From: Chlorobiales bacterium
GTDB taxonomy: Bacteria; Bacteroidota; Chlorobiia; Chlorobiales; Chlorobiaceae
DNA: 17,632 bases
Reading direction: 5' to 3'
Assembly: GCA_022360355.1 (NCBI GenBank)
Contig: JAKSCY010000804.1
Coordinates: 1 to 17,632 of the forward strand
Below the pieces are notes generated by a model. That model worked only from the letters and a program-made list of their open reading frames with translations, was not told the origin of the DNA and ran no database searches. Made by a program: the position numbers and the translations under genes. Numbering within the stretch: the first letter of the stretch is position 1; every line of letters begins with the position of its first letter. Of this stretch, positions 6,965 to 15,220 are shown in pieces.

Positions 6965-7880
6965 ATTTTTTTTCGGAAGCTCTTCTGCTTCCCCAGTATT
7001 TTGCGAGTACAATTCCGGAGAGATTGTGCCAGAGGCTGAAAAGCGCCCCCGGCAAAGCGCTCAACGGCTGAAAAAACTGGTTGGCAAGGGTGACCCCGAG
7101 ACCTGAATTCTGCATGCCGATCTCTACCGCAACAGTCCGGCAATCAATACGGCTGCAGGATAACAGTCGGGCCGCACCGTACCCGGCAGCAAGACCAAGG
7201 AGATTATGCAGCACAACAGCTGCTGCCACAGCAACCGGCAAGGCTATCACCTTGTCCGCATTCAAAGCCATAACACAGGCAATGATCAATGTAATCGACA
7301 GAACCGATACTCCGGGAAAAAAATTGCTGTAACGGGTCACAGGCCCGCTGAAAAAATGCCTTGCCAACAATCCTGCGACAAGCGGTACGGCAACAACCTG
7401 AAAAACCGACAAAAACAGTGCGGCAAAGGAAAGGTCGATTGACCTCTTCAACAACAGGAAAATAATTCCCGGGGTGAGCAGTGGAGCAAGCATGGTTGAA
7501 AACATGGTCATGGTCACGGAAAGTGCAACATTGCCCCTCGCAAGATAGACGATCACGTTGGACGCCGTTCCTCCCGGACAGCTCCCGACAAGCACCATAC
7601 CGATCATGACCTCTTCAGGGAGCGACAACAAGGTGCTGACCATAACGCCAAGACCGGGCATAACGGTAAACTGAAGCAGTGCGGCAAGAAAAACAACGCG
7701 CCTTTTTTCCCAGACATCCCTGAAATCACCCAACCGGATTGTTGTACCCATGCCGAACATGATTACCCCAAGCAGAAACGGTATGAACGGCTTGACCCAG
7801 AGAAAAGAAGCCGGAACCGCAAGGGCAATTATCGAGGCCCCTGCAGCTATGGCAAGAAAATGACGACTCACTGCGTTCAT
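6963..7880 (-). CDS. Bile acid:Na+ symporter (BASS) family transporter
   Basis: A 305-residue inner-membrane transporter of the BASS/SBF family (PF01758), whose bacterial members take up organic anions with sodium. The substrate here is unknown. About nine or ten hydrophobic segments fill the protein. Family blocks are LLGVIMFGMG (about 37-46), the first crossover motif GSCPGGTASNV (99-109) and the second crossover region VEIGMQNSGLGV (252-263). I chose the ATG at 7880 because it places the first helix at the usual distance from the MFGMG block. The same frame stays open to 8327 upstream, but that part has no transporter character and runs antisense to proC. The ribosome-binding site is weak. 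The stop codon lies inside the T-run of the c-555 terminator. Arsenite carriers of the ACR3 group are related but usually have a different cysteine motif, so I favour a general BASS protein. Confidence 0.92.
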   Translation of the reverse strand: MNAVSRHFLAIAAGASIIALAVPASFLWVKPFIPFLLGVIMFGMGTTIRLGDFRDVWEKRRVVFLAALLQFTVMPGLGVMVSTLLSLPEEVMIGMVLVGSCPGGTASNVIVYLARGNVALSVTMTMFSTMLAPLLTPGIIFLLLKRSIDLSFAALFLSVFQVVAVPLVAGLLARHFFSGPVTRYSNFFPGVSVLSITLIIACVMALNADKVIALPVAVAAAVVLHNLLGLAAGYGAARLLSCSRIDCRTVAVEIGMQNSGLGVTLANQFFQPLSALPGALFSLWHNLSGIVLAKYWGSRRASEKK

Positions 7881-8154
7881 ATTGCCGGAAATATCAGATG
7901 TTCTCTTTTTTGGAAGACCATGGTCACAATACACCGGGACCCATGTAATGTAATGCTCTTGAGAAAAACCCACACCGTTGAACAGCTCTGCAATCTTGAG
8001 TGTCTTCAAAAACCGTAATGTCGGCGATGGGGAAATCCCTGCCCCATTTGTATCTTCACTTGCAAAGGCATGAGACGTAAAAACGGCATAACCCTTCCGC
8101 TCATGCCGGCGATCCTTGTTTTCAAACTGCGCTCCAAATAAATCGAACAAGAGC
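7881..8154. other. Intergenic region between divergent transporter gene and proC
   Basis: These 274 bp separate divergent start codons. The minus strand is open throughout in the transporter's frame, but the translation shows no family I know. A 6-bp inverted repeat (ATGGGG 8027-8032 with CCCCAT 8042-8047, 9-base loop) is present. I see no convincing promoter boxes, tRNA or riboswitch. It must hold the promoters of both flanking genes. Confidence 0.6.
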
Positions 8155-8955
8155 ATGAACAAAACAACAATCGGTTTTATCGGGACGGGAAGAATAGCCA
8201 GGGCTCTTATTTCAGGGCTCGTGTGCGACGGCAGCAATGAAATCTCAGGATTCGACAAAGATCCGGCTGTTTCCGAAGCAGTCTGTGCCGAGTTCGGGAT
8301 CTCATGCAAAACATCTCTGAAAGACATTGCACAATCAGCAGATATTCTTATCCTCGCGGTAAAACCCTATCAGATAGAGGAGGTGCTCGGTGAACTTCAA
8401 AACAAGCTCCATGCGGATCACCTGCTCATAAGCGTTGCCGCAGGAATCTCTTCCGAGTTCATAAGAACCCACTCCCTTGAAGATATGCGTGTTATCCGCG
8501 TTATGCCGAACACACCTGCCTTTGCCGGAGAAGGTATGACTGCCATCAGCGCGGGAGCGCTTGCCACCGTTAATGATATCGCAAGAGCAAAAAAAATATT
8601 CAGTGCCATCGGCAAGGTATCGGTGCTCGATGAATCACTTATGGATGCCGCCACTGCCGTGTCAGGCAGCGGGCCGGCCTATATGTTTTACATTATAGCG
8701 TCGATGACCGAGGGGGGAAAACAGTGCGGCCTTCCAGGTGAAGAGGCCGTAAAGCTCAGCGCACAAACGATGCTCGGCGCAGCAAAGATGGTACTTGAAA
8801 GCAAAAAAAGCCCCGAAGATCTCATAAAAGATGTTACAACACCGGGAGGGACAACCGAAGCCGGGTTGAAACAGATGGATGCCCACAATGTCCGGCAGGC
8901 CATGATCAGCACGGTGAAAGCAGCCGCTGAACGCTCACTTGAACTGAAGAAATAA
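8155..8955 (+). CDS. proC: Pyrroline-5-carboxylate reductase
   Basis: ProC reduces 1-pyrroline-5-carboxylate to proline with NAD(P)H, the last step of proline synthesis in the cytoplasm. The 266-residue product has the N-terminal dinucleotide-binding turn GFIGTGRIA (7-15), LAVKP (about 68-72), the RVMPNTPA block, VSGSGPAYMF in the dimerisation domain, and the C-terminal signature DVTTPGGTTEAGL. Length is typical. I start at ATG 8155, which puts the Rossmann fold directly at the N-terminus. An upstream ATG at 8116 would add an uncharacteristic 13 residues. No good Shine-Dalgarno is visible. The next gene begins 8 bp after its stop. Confidence 0.97.
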   Translation: MNKTTIGFIGTGRIARALISGLVCDGSNEISGFDKDPAVSEAVCAEFGISCKTSLKDIAQSADILILAVKPYQIEEVLGELQNKLHADHLLISVAAGISSEFIRTHSLEDMRVIRVMPNTPAFAGEGMTAISAGALATVNDIARAKKIFSAIGKVSVLDESLMDAATAVSGSGPAYMFYIIASMTEGGKQCGLPGEEAVKLSAQTMLGAAKMVLESKKSPEDLIKDVTTPGGTTEAGLKQMDAHNVRQAMISTVKAAAERSLELKK

Positions 8956-8963
8956 TCTCTGCC

Positions 8964-10301
8964 GTGAAACTGCTGGTATACGGAACAATGCTTCTGCTGC
9001 TGCTCTGCGCCCCTGAACCAATCAGGGCTTCAGATACAGGAATGGAAAACAAACCGGCGCAGGAGCCCTTTTTGACAGTGCACGTCAGCAATCAGAAACC
9101 GTTTTCAGGAGAGGAGTTCGAACTCACCTACACTATTTTTTTCAAGGATATCGCGCCGAAAATCCGGGACATCGATAAACCGGTTTATCAGGGAATCTGG
9201 GCCTATGACGACACTCCCCGGAGACTCATACCGAGCAAACCCGAAATAGTGAACGGCACTGCTTACCGGAGCGCCGTGATCAAGCGCATGAAGCTGGTGC
9301 CCATCGAAAGCGGCACACTCAGCATTACCGGCTACCGCCTGCTTTGCTTCATCCCGAAAAACCTTTCCATCGGGACGGAATCCGAACCCGATGACTCTCT
9401 CACACTTGCCGCCCCAGACATAGCGGTGCATGTACAAACCCTTCCTGAACCCAGGCCGGCAGATTTCCGCGGAGCAGTGGGCACCTATTCCGCCTCAGTC
9501 AACACCGACAGACATACCCTCCCTGCCGGTTCAACACTACAGCTTACAGCCTCCATAACCGGCAAAGGAAGTTTCAGGACTTTTCCGGAAATGCCGCTCT
9601 CCTTGCCCGACGGGTTTTCCCTGATTGAAACCACAGCGCCTGAAACAGCTTCCCCCCTTCCGGCGGGATCACCGGAAGAGTTTACCAGAACAGTTACCAT
9701 AAAGGCTGAAAAGCAGGGGACGTTCATTTTTGCGCCCGTCACTTTCACAGCGTTCGATCCGGCAGAACAACGCTACAAAACCGTTACATCGGAAAAAATA
9801 GCCCTGACCGTACTACCTCCATTGCCTTCTTCCCCAGCAGACAGCCCCGAAGCTGATGTGAAAGAGGAAAGCAGGCAACCGTCATCTCTCTACCGGGTGC
9901 TTTTAGCACTGTCCGCAGTATTGCTGCCGCTGCTCTACATCCTGATTAAAAAGCTCCGGCCGACTCGCTGCCCCGGCACAAAAAAGAATCAGAACAGGAA
10001 AAGCCGCAACCAGGACAACAAACGGAACGGCGAATCTGCCGATTCACTGCCGGAACTGCGGGAAAAACTCTATACAGCAATTGAAAGCTGCTGGGGTATG
10101 GATCCTCGGAGCATGACAAGAAGTGAGCTGACGCAAGGACTCGAAAAACAGGGAATCGACGATACCCTTTCAAGGAAACTGCTCACATTGCTCGATGCAA
10201 TCGACAAGCTGGAGTTTGCTCCGGGGAAACACGATGAGGAAGAACTTGAGGAAATTCAGTCGACATGCACAGCCACCATAGAAAAGCTGAAAAAAAAATA
10301 A
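8964..10301 (+). CDS. batD: BatD-like oxygen-tolerance membrane protein
   Basis: A 445-residue protein of the BatD (oxygen tolerance) type, thought to support envelope stress or aerotolerance together with MoxR, DUF58, VWA and TPR Bat proteins. It starts with GTG at 8964; an internal ATG at 8988 would shorten the signal peptide. Residues 1-22 form a signal peptide with a leucine core. A large extracytoplasmic region (about 35-285) has the BatD pattern of beta-sandwich repeats, with LTVHVSNQKPFSGEEFELTY near the N-terminus and AVGTYSASVNTDR starting the second unit. One membrane helix lies at about 309-328. A basic, glutamine/asparagine-rich stretch and a cytoplasmic helical tail (about 360-445) follow. 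It lies 8 bp after proC and converges on moaE with a 10 bp gap. The family call is motif-based and fairly sure; other Bat genes are elsewhere. Confidence 0.83.
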   Translation: MKLLVYGTMLLLLLCAPEPIRASDTGMENKPAQEPFLTVHVSNQKPFSGEEFELTYTIFFKDIAPKIRDIDKPVYQGIWAYDDTPRRLIPSKPEIVNGTAYRSAVIKRMKLVPIESGTLSITGYRLLCFIPKNLSIGTESEPDDSLTLAAPDIAVHVQTLPEPRPADFRGAVGTYSASVNTDRHTLPAGSTLQLTASITGKGSFRTFPEMPLSLPDGFSLIETTAPETASPLPAGSPEEFTRTVTIKAEKQGTFIFAPVTFTAFDPAEQRYKTVTSEKIALTVLPPLPSSPADSPEADVKEESRQPSSLYRVLLALSAVLLPLLYILIKKLRPTRCPGTKKNQNRKSRNQDNKRNGESADSLPELREKLYTAIESCWGMDPRSMTRSELTQGLEKQGIDDTLSRKLLTLLDAIDKLEFAPGKHDEEELEEIQSTCTATIEKLKKK

Positions 10302-10311
10302 GACCCGCCGG

Positions 10312-10695
10312 TCATTTCGGGCACCCGACTTTCCAGATGGGAACGGATCTTTTCAGTTCATCCATGAACCAGCTCATGGCGCTGAAAACTTCCTGACGGT
10401 GTTTCGAGCGAACCAGCACAACAATGGCAGCTTCTCCTGCAGGAATGGCTCCAACCCGGTGGATACAGTGAAGGTCGATGATACCGAACTTTTCGACAGC
10501 TGCCATGCCGATTTTTTCAAGCTCTTTTTGTGCCATGCCTTCATAGTGCTCATAGACAAGCCCGCTGATCCTTTCGCCTTTTTCCTCGTCACGAACAAGC
10601 CCGATAAAGACAAGTTCGGCTCCGGCATGCCGATCCGGCGGAGTACCGAAGCTCCAGCCATCTATGCATTCTCTGCTTATGCTCACCGATACCAT
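10312..10695 (-). CDS. moaE: Molybdopterin synthase catalytic subunit MoaE
   Basis: MoaE is the large subunit of molybdopterin synthase and transfers sulfur from the MoaD thiocarboxylate to cyclic pyranopterin monophosphate. The 127-residue product contains GAELVFIGLVRDEEKG (25-40), the YEGMA motif (about 51-55), HCIHRVGAIPAGEAA (about 76-90), SKHRQEVF (97-104) and the active-site segment with K115 and K122 in KRSVPIWK. It is a little shorter than the E. coli protein (about 150), losing only the C-terminal tail beyond the catalytic lysines. It is the last gene of the minus-strand moa operon and begins 3 bp after the moaD stop codon. It converges with the BatD-like gene. Confidence 0.96.
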   Translation of the reverse strand: MVSVSISRECIDGWSFGTPPDRHAGAELVFIGLVRDEEKGERISGLVYEHYEGMAQKELEKIGMAAVEKFGIIDLHCIHRVGAIPAGEAAIVVLVRSKHRQEVFSAMSWFMDELKRSVPIWKVGCPK

Positions 10696-10698
10696 GAT

Positions 10699-10938
10699 TT
10701 ACCCTCCGCTGACCGGTGGAATGATGGCAAGCTCATCACCTTCTTTCACCAGTGTCCCTTCCGCAGGATACTCCATGTTCAGGGCAAGCATGAACGGCAT
10801 TTCGGCAAGCTGTGAAGAAAGTTTCCTGATTTCCTGTTCAACAACCTCGATGGTTGTTCCCTCGGAAACCTCGATATGAAACTCGTCCCGGGCGAGGGCG
10901 TCACGGGCAGCCGCAAAACATTTAACAGTAATATCCAT
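10699..10938 (-). CDS. moaD: Molybdopterin synthase sulfur-carrier subunit MoaD
   Basis: MoaD is the ubiquitin-fold sulfur carrier of molybdopterin synthase; its C-terminal glycine is adenylated and thiocarboxylated. The product has 79 residues, the expected size. It begins MDITVKCFAAARD and ends IIPPVSGG, with the required Gly-Gly terminus. Central KEGDELAI is also typical. No MoeB/ThiF-type activating enzyme is seen in this window. The gene lies between moeA (16 bp upstream) and moaE (3 bp downstream) on the minus strand, matching the MoaD-MoaE pairing needed for a complex. Confidence 0.96.
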   Translation of the reverse strand: MDITVKCFAAARDALARDEFHIEVSEGTTIEVVEQEIRKLSSQLAEMPFMLALNMEYPAEGTLVKEGDELAIIPPVSGG

Positions 10939-10954
10939 ATCGATAGCGTGTCGG

Positions 10955-12181
10955 TTACTCGTTCATTGTACCCCACGGCAGCACATTACAGGTAACAACG
11001 GTGCCGGCAGGCAACGGCTGTCCGGCAGCCGGAGCTTCTATCAGACAGTTTGCTCCCGCCAGCGAAGTGATCATGTGCGACTCGATTTTCGGGGTGACTT
11101 TGCAGAGAAGTCTGCCGTCTTTCTGCCATATCCTGCCGAACAGAAAGCGGTGTCGTTTTTTATCGGTGGGAAACGGCCCGGCAAGTTCGGCCTCGATTTT
11201 ACCGTAGTACCGGCTGTTTTGCATGGCTGAAAGTGCCGGCATGCAGTATTCGAGAAAACAGACAAGCGCGGACACAGGGTTGCCCGGCAAACCGAAAACC
11301 ATCTTGCCTTCATTCCCTGTCCCGAAAAAAAAGGGTTTTCCGGGCTTCTGAGCTACCTTCCAGAATTTCTGCTCGATGCCAAGACCGGTAAGCATCTGCT
11401 GCATATAGTCGTACTCCCCGGTTGACATGCCGCCTGCGGTAATGAGCAGGTCGCTGGAAAGCAAAGCTTCGGCAAGAGCTTCACGAATTGCAGCGATATC
11501 ATCGGGAACCTGCCAATGCCCCGCAATTTCGGCGCCGGCAGCAACAGCGCAGGACTCAAGGGAAAAGCGGTTACTGTTGTATATAGCCGCTCCGTCAAGG
11601 TTTTCACCCGGCCTGCGAAGCTCATCACCGACGGTAACAATTCCGACCCTGGGGCGGCGATAAACGAGAACAATCGACCTGCCGAATGCCGCAAGCACTC
11701 CGAGTTCCGCAGGGGTCAGACGCGTGCCCCGCTTCAGCAGCAACTCGCCCTTCCGAACTTCTTCACCCGCGTAGCGCACGTTGGAACGTGGTGCAGGAGC
11801 TTTGAAAACGTCAACATTCCGGTTGCCGAACCCGCTCGTGTGCTCGAAGATAACGACCGTATCGGCGCCTTCAGGCATCGGGGCGCCTGTCATGATCTGG
11901 GCACAGCTCCCGGAAGCAACCGGAAGCCGCGGGCTCTGGCCCGCTGTAATTTCCTCGACAACCCCCAGTCTCACAGGTTTCTCCTCCGATGCATTCCGTA
12001 TATCTTCCCATTGTACGGCAAAGCCGTCCATGGCGGCATTATCGAAATGCGGCAACTGAAAATCCGCTGCTATTTCTTCGGCAAGCACTTGGCCCTGGAC
12101 CGATTCCAGCGCTTTCTCTTCTGCCGGCAGTTCCTTAACGGAAACGGCGATACTATCATGCGCCTCTTTGACTCCTGTCAT
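10955..12181 (-). CDS. moeA: Molybdopterin molybdenumtransferase MoeA
   Basis: MoeA inserts molybdate into adenylylated molybdopterin to make Mo-molybdopterin. The 408-residue product is full length. Visible blocks are [12 protein letters not shown] (45-56) with its conserved aspartates, [15 protein letters not shown] (96-110), the MoCF-biosynthesis domain from about 178 (GIVTVGDEL), [14 protein letters not shown] (247-260), and [13 protein letters not shown] (297-309). Domain IV follows. Its ATG overlaps the stop of the upstream moaCB gene (ATGA at 12178-12181), suggesting translational coupling. It works on the MPT-AMP made by the MogA/MoaB-like half of that upstream fusion, so the coupled pair produces consecutive pathway enzymes. 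Confidence 0.97.
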   Translation of the reverse strand: MTGVKEAHDSIAVSVKELPAEEKALESVQGQVLAEEIAADFQLPHFDNAAMDGFAVQWEDIRNASEEKPVRLGVVEEITAGQSPRLPVASGSCAQIMTGAPMPEGADTVVIFEHTSGFGNRNVDVFKAPAPRSNVRYAGEEVRKGELLLKRGTRLTPAELGVLAAFGRSIVLVYRRPRVGIVTVGDELRRPGENLDGAAIYNSNRFSLESCAVAAGAEIAGHWQVPDDIAAIREALAEALLSSDLLITAGGMSTGEYDYMQQMLTGLGIEQKFWKVAQKPGKPFFFGTGNEGKMVFGLPGNPVSALVCFLEYCMPALSAMQNSRYYGKIEAELAGPFPTDKKRHRFLFGRIWQKDGRLLCKVTPKIESHMITSLAGANCLIEAPAAGQPLPAGTVVTCNVLPWGTMNE

Positions 12182-13122
12182 CCGTGCCCCTCTCCTTTGA
12201 TCATCTCGAATGCGTGGAAAATTTCAGGAACAAGGATTTCGAGGGCATCCTTCGCAGCACCCGTGCTGCCGGGCAGGCAGATAACAACCGAGGGCCCGAT
12301 CGCCCCGGCGGCAAGCCTTGAAAGCATCGCCGTTCCTGTTTTGCTCTGACCCCACTGAAAAAGCGCCTGCTCGACACCGGGCAGTCTCCTGGTAAACTTC
12401 GAAAGCAGTGTCTCGACCGTAACGTCTCTCGGCCCGAGTCCCGTACCTCCGGAGGTAACCACCAGTTCAATCCCCTCCTGAACCCATGCATCTACAGCAC
12501 CGGCAATATCGTTCGGCTCGTCCGCCACGAACCTGAACGCTTCAACGGGGCAGCCTGCGCGTTCGAAGCCACTCCTCAGAATCTGACCTGACCTGTCTAC
12601 CGATCTGCCTTCGGTAATGGAGTCCGAAACAACAAGGATAGCGGTACGGGGCCTGTAAACGGTCGATATCCGGCTTTTCCCTCCGGTCTTCATCTCAAGC
12701 CTGATTTCACCGATTTCCATGGATTTGTCAACCGCCTTGCACATATCGTAAATGGTAAGCGCAGCAACCGTCACTGCCGTGAGCGCTTCCATTTCAACGC
12801 CGGTGGCCTCTTTCGTTTTTACCGTCGCCCTGATCCCGATGCGATCGGGATCAAGAACAAAATCAATAGCAACCCAGGCAAGATTGAGCTGATGACAGAG
12901 CGGTATAAGATCGGCGGTCCGTTTGGCAGCCTGTATACCGGCGATCTTGGCTGTTGTCAACACGTTCCCTTTCGGCAGGCTCTGCTCCTGCAAAAGCCGC
13001 ATTGTTTCAGGCTTCATGGTAATGTACCCTGAAGCATGCGCCATACGCATGGTGCCCGGTTTCACCGATACATCGACCATACTTACGTTACCATCTTCAT
13101 CGAGATGCGATAAGTCCATCAT
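12178..13122 (-). CDS. moaCB: Fused MoaC - MoaB/MogA bifunctional Moco protein
   Basis: A 314-residue fusion of two Moco enzymes. Residues 1 to about 152 are MoaC (cyclic pyranopterin monophosphate synthase). They keep the E. coli-like active-site set: K51 (PKGNVL), H77 (LIPLCHQL), D126 and K129 (YDMCKAVDK). Residues about 158-314 are a MoaB/MogA-type domain that adenylylates molybdopterin, with [21 protein letters not shown] (224-235) and the C-terminal [12 protein letters not shown] (283-294). The frame is continuous with a short linker ([13 protein letters not shown]), so this is a real fusion and not a frameshift join. Two ATGs (13122 and 13119) are possible starts. It lies 61 bp after moaA and overlaps moeA by 4 bp. 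MoaC-MoaB fusions are known in some bacteria. Confidence 0.95.
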   Translation of the reverse strand: MMDLSHLDEDGNVSMVDVSVKPGTMRMAHASGYITMKPETMRLLQEQSLPKGNVLTTAKIAGIQAAKRTADLIPLCHQLNLAWVAIDFVLDPDRIGIRATVKTKEATGVEMEALTAVTVAALTIYDMCKAVDKSMEIGEIRLEMKTGGKSRISTVYRPRTAILVVSDSITEGRSVDRSGQILRSGFERAGCPVEAFRFVADEPNDIAGAVDAWVQEGIELVVTSGGTGLGPRDVTVETLLSKFTRRLPGVEQALFQWGQSKTGTAMLSRLAAGAIGPSVVICLPGSTGAAKDALEILVPEIFHAFEMIKGEGHG

Positions 13123-13183
13123 AGCTTTTTGTATTCTTTTTGCTCCCTGAAAACTGACAACCGCTGGTCGCCGACTTCCTCAA

Positions 13184-14188
13184 TTATCCTCCTATTTCCG
13201 ACATGCTGGTTCTTGGAACGGCTTCCCCTGCCTCTCTCCCGTCTTTCGGTTTCATATCGATCGCCTGTTGAAAAAGCAGCCTGAGCTGTCCGGTATCGGT
13301 TCTTTCGCGCAGAGCCTTGAGCAGATCGATACCATTCCGGGAATAGAGACAGCTCATGATCCTGCCGGATGACGTAATCCGCAAACGGTTACACTGACTA
13401 CAGAAATTACGCGTAAATGCCGGAATAATTGCAACTTTCCCCCGGTATCCCGGCAGGGAAAAACTGAAATGCTCCGTAGCATGTCCCCGCATGGATTTCA
13501 GAACAGGATAAATGTTTCCGAGCTTTTCGAAGATCTTGTCTGCGCCCATGAATTTTCCTGTACGCCATATCTGGTGATCGTCGAAGGGCATCAGTTCCAT
13601 GAGCCTTACTGTTACGGGCTGTTTTCGGGCAAGTTCTCCAAAATCAGTGAGTTCACTGCTGTTGATACCCCTCAGCAGCAGAACGTTGATCTTGACTCTG
13701 AGCACATCGGCATACCGGAACAATGATTCAAGATTTGCCAGAACACCCGGCAAGAGGTTTCTCCGGGTAATTGCAGCGTAACGGTCTGCATCAAACGTAT
13801 CGAGGCTGAAATTGATACCGTCAAGACCTGCCTCGACAAGCATATCGAGAGAGCGATCAAGCAGCACGCCGTTTGTGGTCAGCACGACCGTTTCTATTCC
13901 ATCCACCGATTTCGCATACCGCACAAGATCGACAATATCATCCCGAAGCAGGGGCTCCCCCCCTGTAAAACGAACCTTCCTGACGCCGGAACCGCCGAGA
14001 ACCTCAACTATCCGGCATATCTCCCGATAATGAAGCTCTTCAACCGGAACACCGGGCCGCCGATGCCCCTCACGCATACAGTACACACAGCGCAGATTGC
14101 ACCGCGACGTTACCGAAATACGTGCATAATCAACATGCCGGTTATAACGATCGACCAGTACAGGTTTTTTTTCTCCGGTTTCACCCAT
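13184..14188 (-). CDS. moaA: GTP 3',8-cyclase MoaA
   Basis: MoaA is the radical SAM enzyme that converts GTP to the cyclic intermediate which MoaC turns into cPMP. The ATG at 14188 has GGAGG six bases upstream (14195-14199), which decides the start. This gives 334 residues, the usual length; the frame is open further upstream but without MoaA character. The N-terminal cluster motif is C30xxxC34xxC37 (SRCNLRCVYCM), FTGGEPLLR follows at 74-82, and the second cluster uses C263, C266 and C280 (NFCSQCNRLR to MSC). The C-terminus ends in the functional Gly-Gly. Its start overlaps the end of the upstream phosphodiesterase gene by 8 bp, so they share a transcript. A run of seven C on the plus strand near 13955-13961 lies inside the gene. 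Confidence 0.97.
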   Translation of the reverse strand: MGETGEKKPVLVDRYNRHVDYARISVTSRCNLRCVYCMREGHRRPGVPVEELHYREICRIVEVLGGSGVRKVRFTGGEPLLRDDIVDLVRYAKSVDGIETVVLTTNGVLLDRSLDMLVEAGLDGINFSLDTFDADRYAAITRRNLLPGVLANLESLFRYADVLRVKINVLLLRGINSSELTDFGELARKQPVTVRLMELMPFDDHQIWRTGKFMGADKIFEKLGNIYPVLKSMRGHATEHFSFSLPGYRGKVAIIPAFTRNFCSQCNRLRITSSGRIMSCLYSRNGIDLLKALRERTDTGQLRLLFQQAIDMKPKDGREAGEAVPRTSMSEIGG

Positions 14189-15014
14189 GCAAAACCTCCA
14201 GGGCACGTTCAGGATAATCGGTAATGATACCGTCAACACCCATCCCGGCAAGAGCAAGCATCGTTTCCGGGACATTGACCGTCCAGGGAACGATACCGAT
14301 GCCCCTTTGATGCAGCATCCCGACAAGCTTGCAGTCAACCATCGAAAAAAAAGGGTTCAGGTAATCCGGTCTGAAACCGAGCCGGTTGAGCTCGGTTTCA
14401 GGGTCCTGTCCCTTCCCGACCAGCAGCCCAAGGTTCAGTCCCGATGAAATTTTTTTTACCTCTTTGAGAATACGGGCATCAAACGATTGCAACCTGATAC
14501 GCGAAGAAACATCCGATTCCTCGATAACAGTAGTGACAAGCTCTGCATACACGGACGGAGAGGGGTGCAGGATACCGTCCCCCCCCGCCCGGGATTTCAC
14601 CTCAAGATTGTAAATCATTCCGCCTTGCCGCCGCAGTTTTTCACAATGCTGCTCAACGGAACGGAACACATCATCAAGCAGCGGCTTTACTGCCGGAACC
14701 TTTTGCTGACCGGGAAACACCGCTGAGGGACGCCCGCAGTCAAAACGCACGATTTCGGCGTACTTCATGGTATACAGCAAGTACCGTGCTTCATCTTTCT
14801 TTGTCAGCACTGTACCGTCCGGAGCAGCACACAGCCCTGCTTGCATATATGGATCGTGGGAAACGATCACCCGGTTATCTCCCGAAATACAGAGATCAAG
14901 TTCGATGGCATCAACCCCGAGTTCGGCGGCCTTCAGAAAGGCGGGAACGGTATTCTCGGGAAAAAACGAGCGGGCACCGCGGTGAGCATGTATTTCCAAG
15001 GATTGCCGTGACAT
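14181..15014 (-). CDS. Glycerophosphodiester phosphodiesterase family protein
   Basis: A 277-residue GDPD-family TIM-barrel protein that should hydrolyse glycerophosphodiesters to an alcohol and glycerol 3-phosphate. The metal and catalytic residues are visible: H11-R12-G13 with E20-N21-T22, E38 and D40 in IELDL, H53 in VSHDP, NLEVKS in mid-protein, and the C-terminal VPWTVNVPE and DGIITDYPERAL. No signal peptide is seen from the ATG at 15014, so it is probably cytoplasmic. The open frame extends to 15125, but those residues do not look like the family. It is the first gene of the molybdopterin operon and overlaps moaA by 8 bp, although no functional link to Moco is known to me. The coding strand contains a run of eight G (complement of 14579-14586). 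Confidence 0.93.
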   Translation of the reverse strand: MSRQSLEIHAHRGARSFFPENTVPAFLKAAELGVDAIELDLCISGDNRVIVSHDPYMQAGLCAAPDGTVLTKKDEARYLLYTMKYAEIVRFDCGRPSAVFPGQQKVPAVKPLLDDVFRSVEQHCEKLRRQGGMIYNLEVKSRAGGDGILHPSPSVYAELVTTVIEESDVSSRIRLQSFDARILKEVKKISSGLNLGLLVGKGQDPETELNRLGFRPDYLNPFFSMVDCKLVGMLHQRGIGIVPWTVNVPETMLALAGMGVDGIITDYPERALEVLHG

Positions 15015-15172
15015 AAGGGCATCTCTATTAATTGTCGTGAGCGACCTGGAGCCGAGGCGAACGGAGCGCAGAAACCACAATGCTGTACATAAGGCACATG
15101 AGAATTTTGATCCCGGCCTTGTCAAGACAACGAAGCATTCAGGTCGTGGAACAAAATTATAGCGGTGCCCAT

Positions 15173-15198
15173 AAAAAAGGGGCTTCGCAAGCCCCCTT
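15173..15198 (-). terminator. Rho-independent terminator of the RsbRD-N-like gene
   Basis: GGGGCTT (15179-15185) pairs perfectly with AAGCCCC (15189-15195) across a CGC triloop. Read on the minus strand, the stem is followed by six U (complement of A at 15173-15178). It sits about 20 bp after the end of the minus-strand gene at 15221 and isolates it from the GDPD-moa operon. About 160 bp with that operon's promoter must follow; I see no clear promoter boxes there. Confidence 0.88.
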
Positions 15199-15220
15199 AA
15201 AAGATTTTATCGAAAACAGG

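Noticed and set aside
7881..8327. Upstream extension of the BASS transporter reading frame
   Set aside because: Its distal part is antisense to the start of proC, and the added residues are not transporter-like. ATG 7880 fits the family N-terminus.
10296..10320. Expected terminator between the convergent BatD-like and moaE genes
   Set aside because: Only 10 bp separate the stop codons and no stem-loop with a T-run is visible.
10399..10815. 138-codon plus-strand frame
   Set aside because: It is antisense to moaE and moaD, which are both certain.
11516..12349. 277-codon open frame on the plus strand
   Set aside because: It is antisense to moeA and the end of moaCB, both certain genes. Its translation shows no domain pattern and it has no ribosome-binding site.
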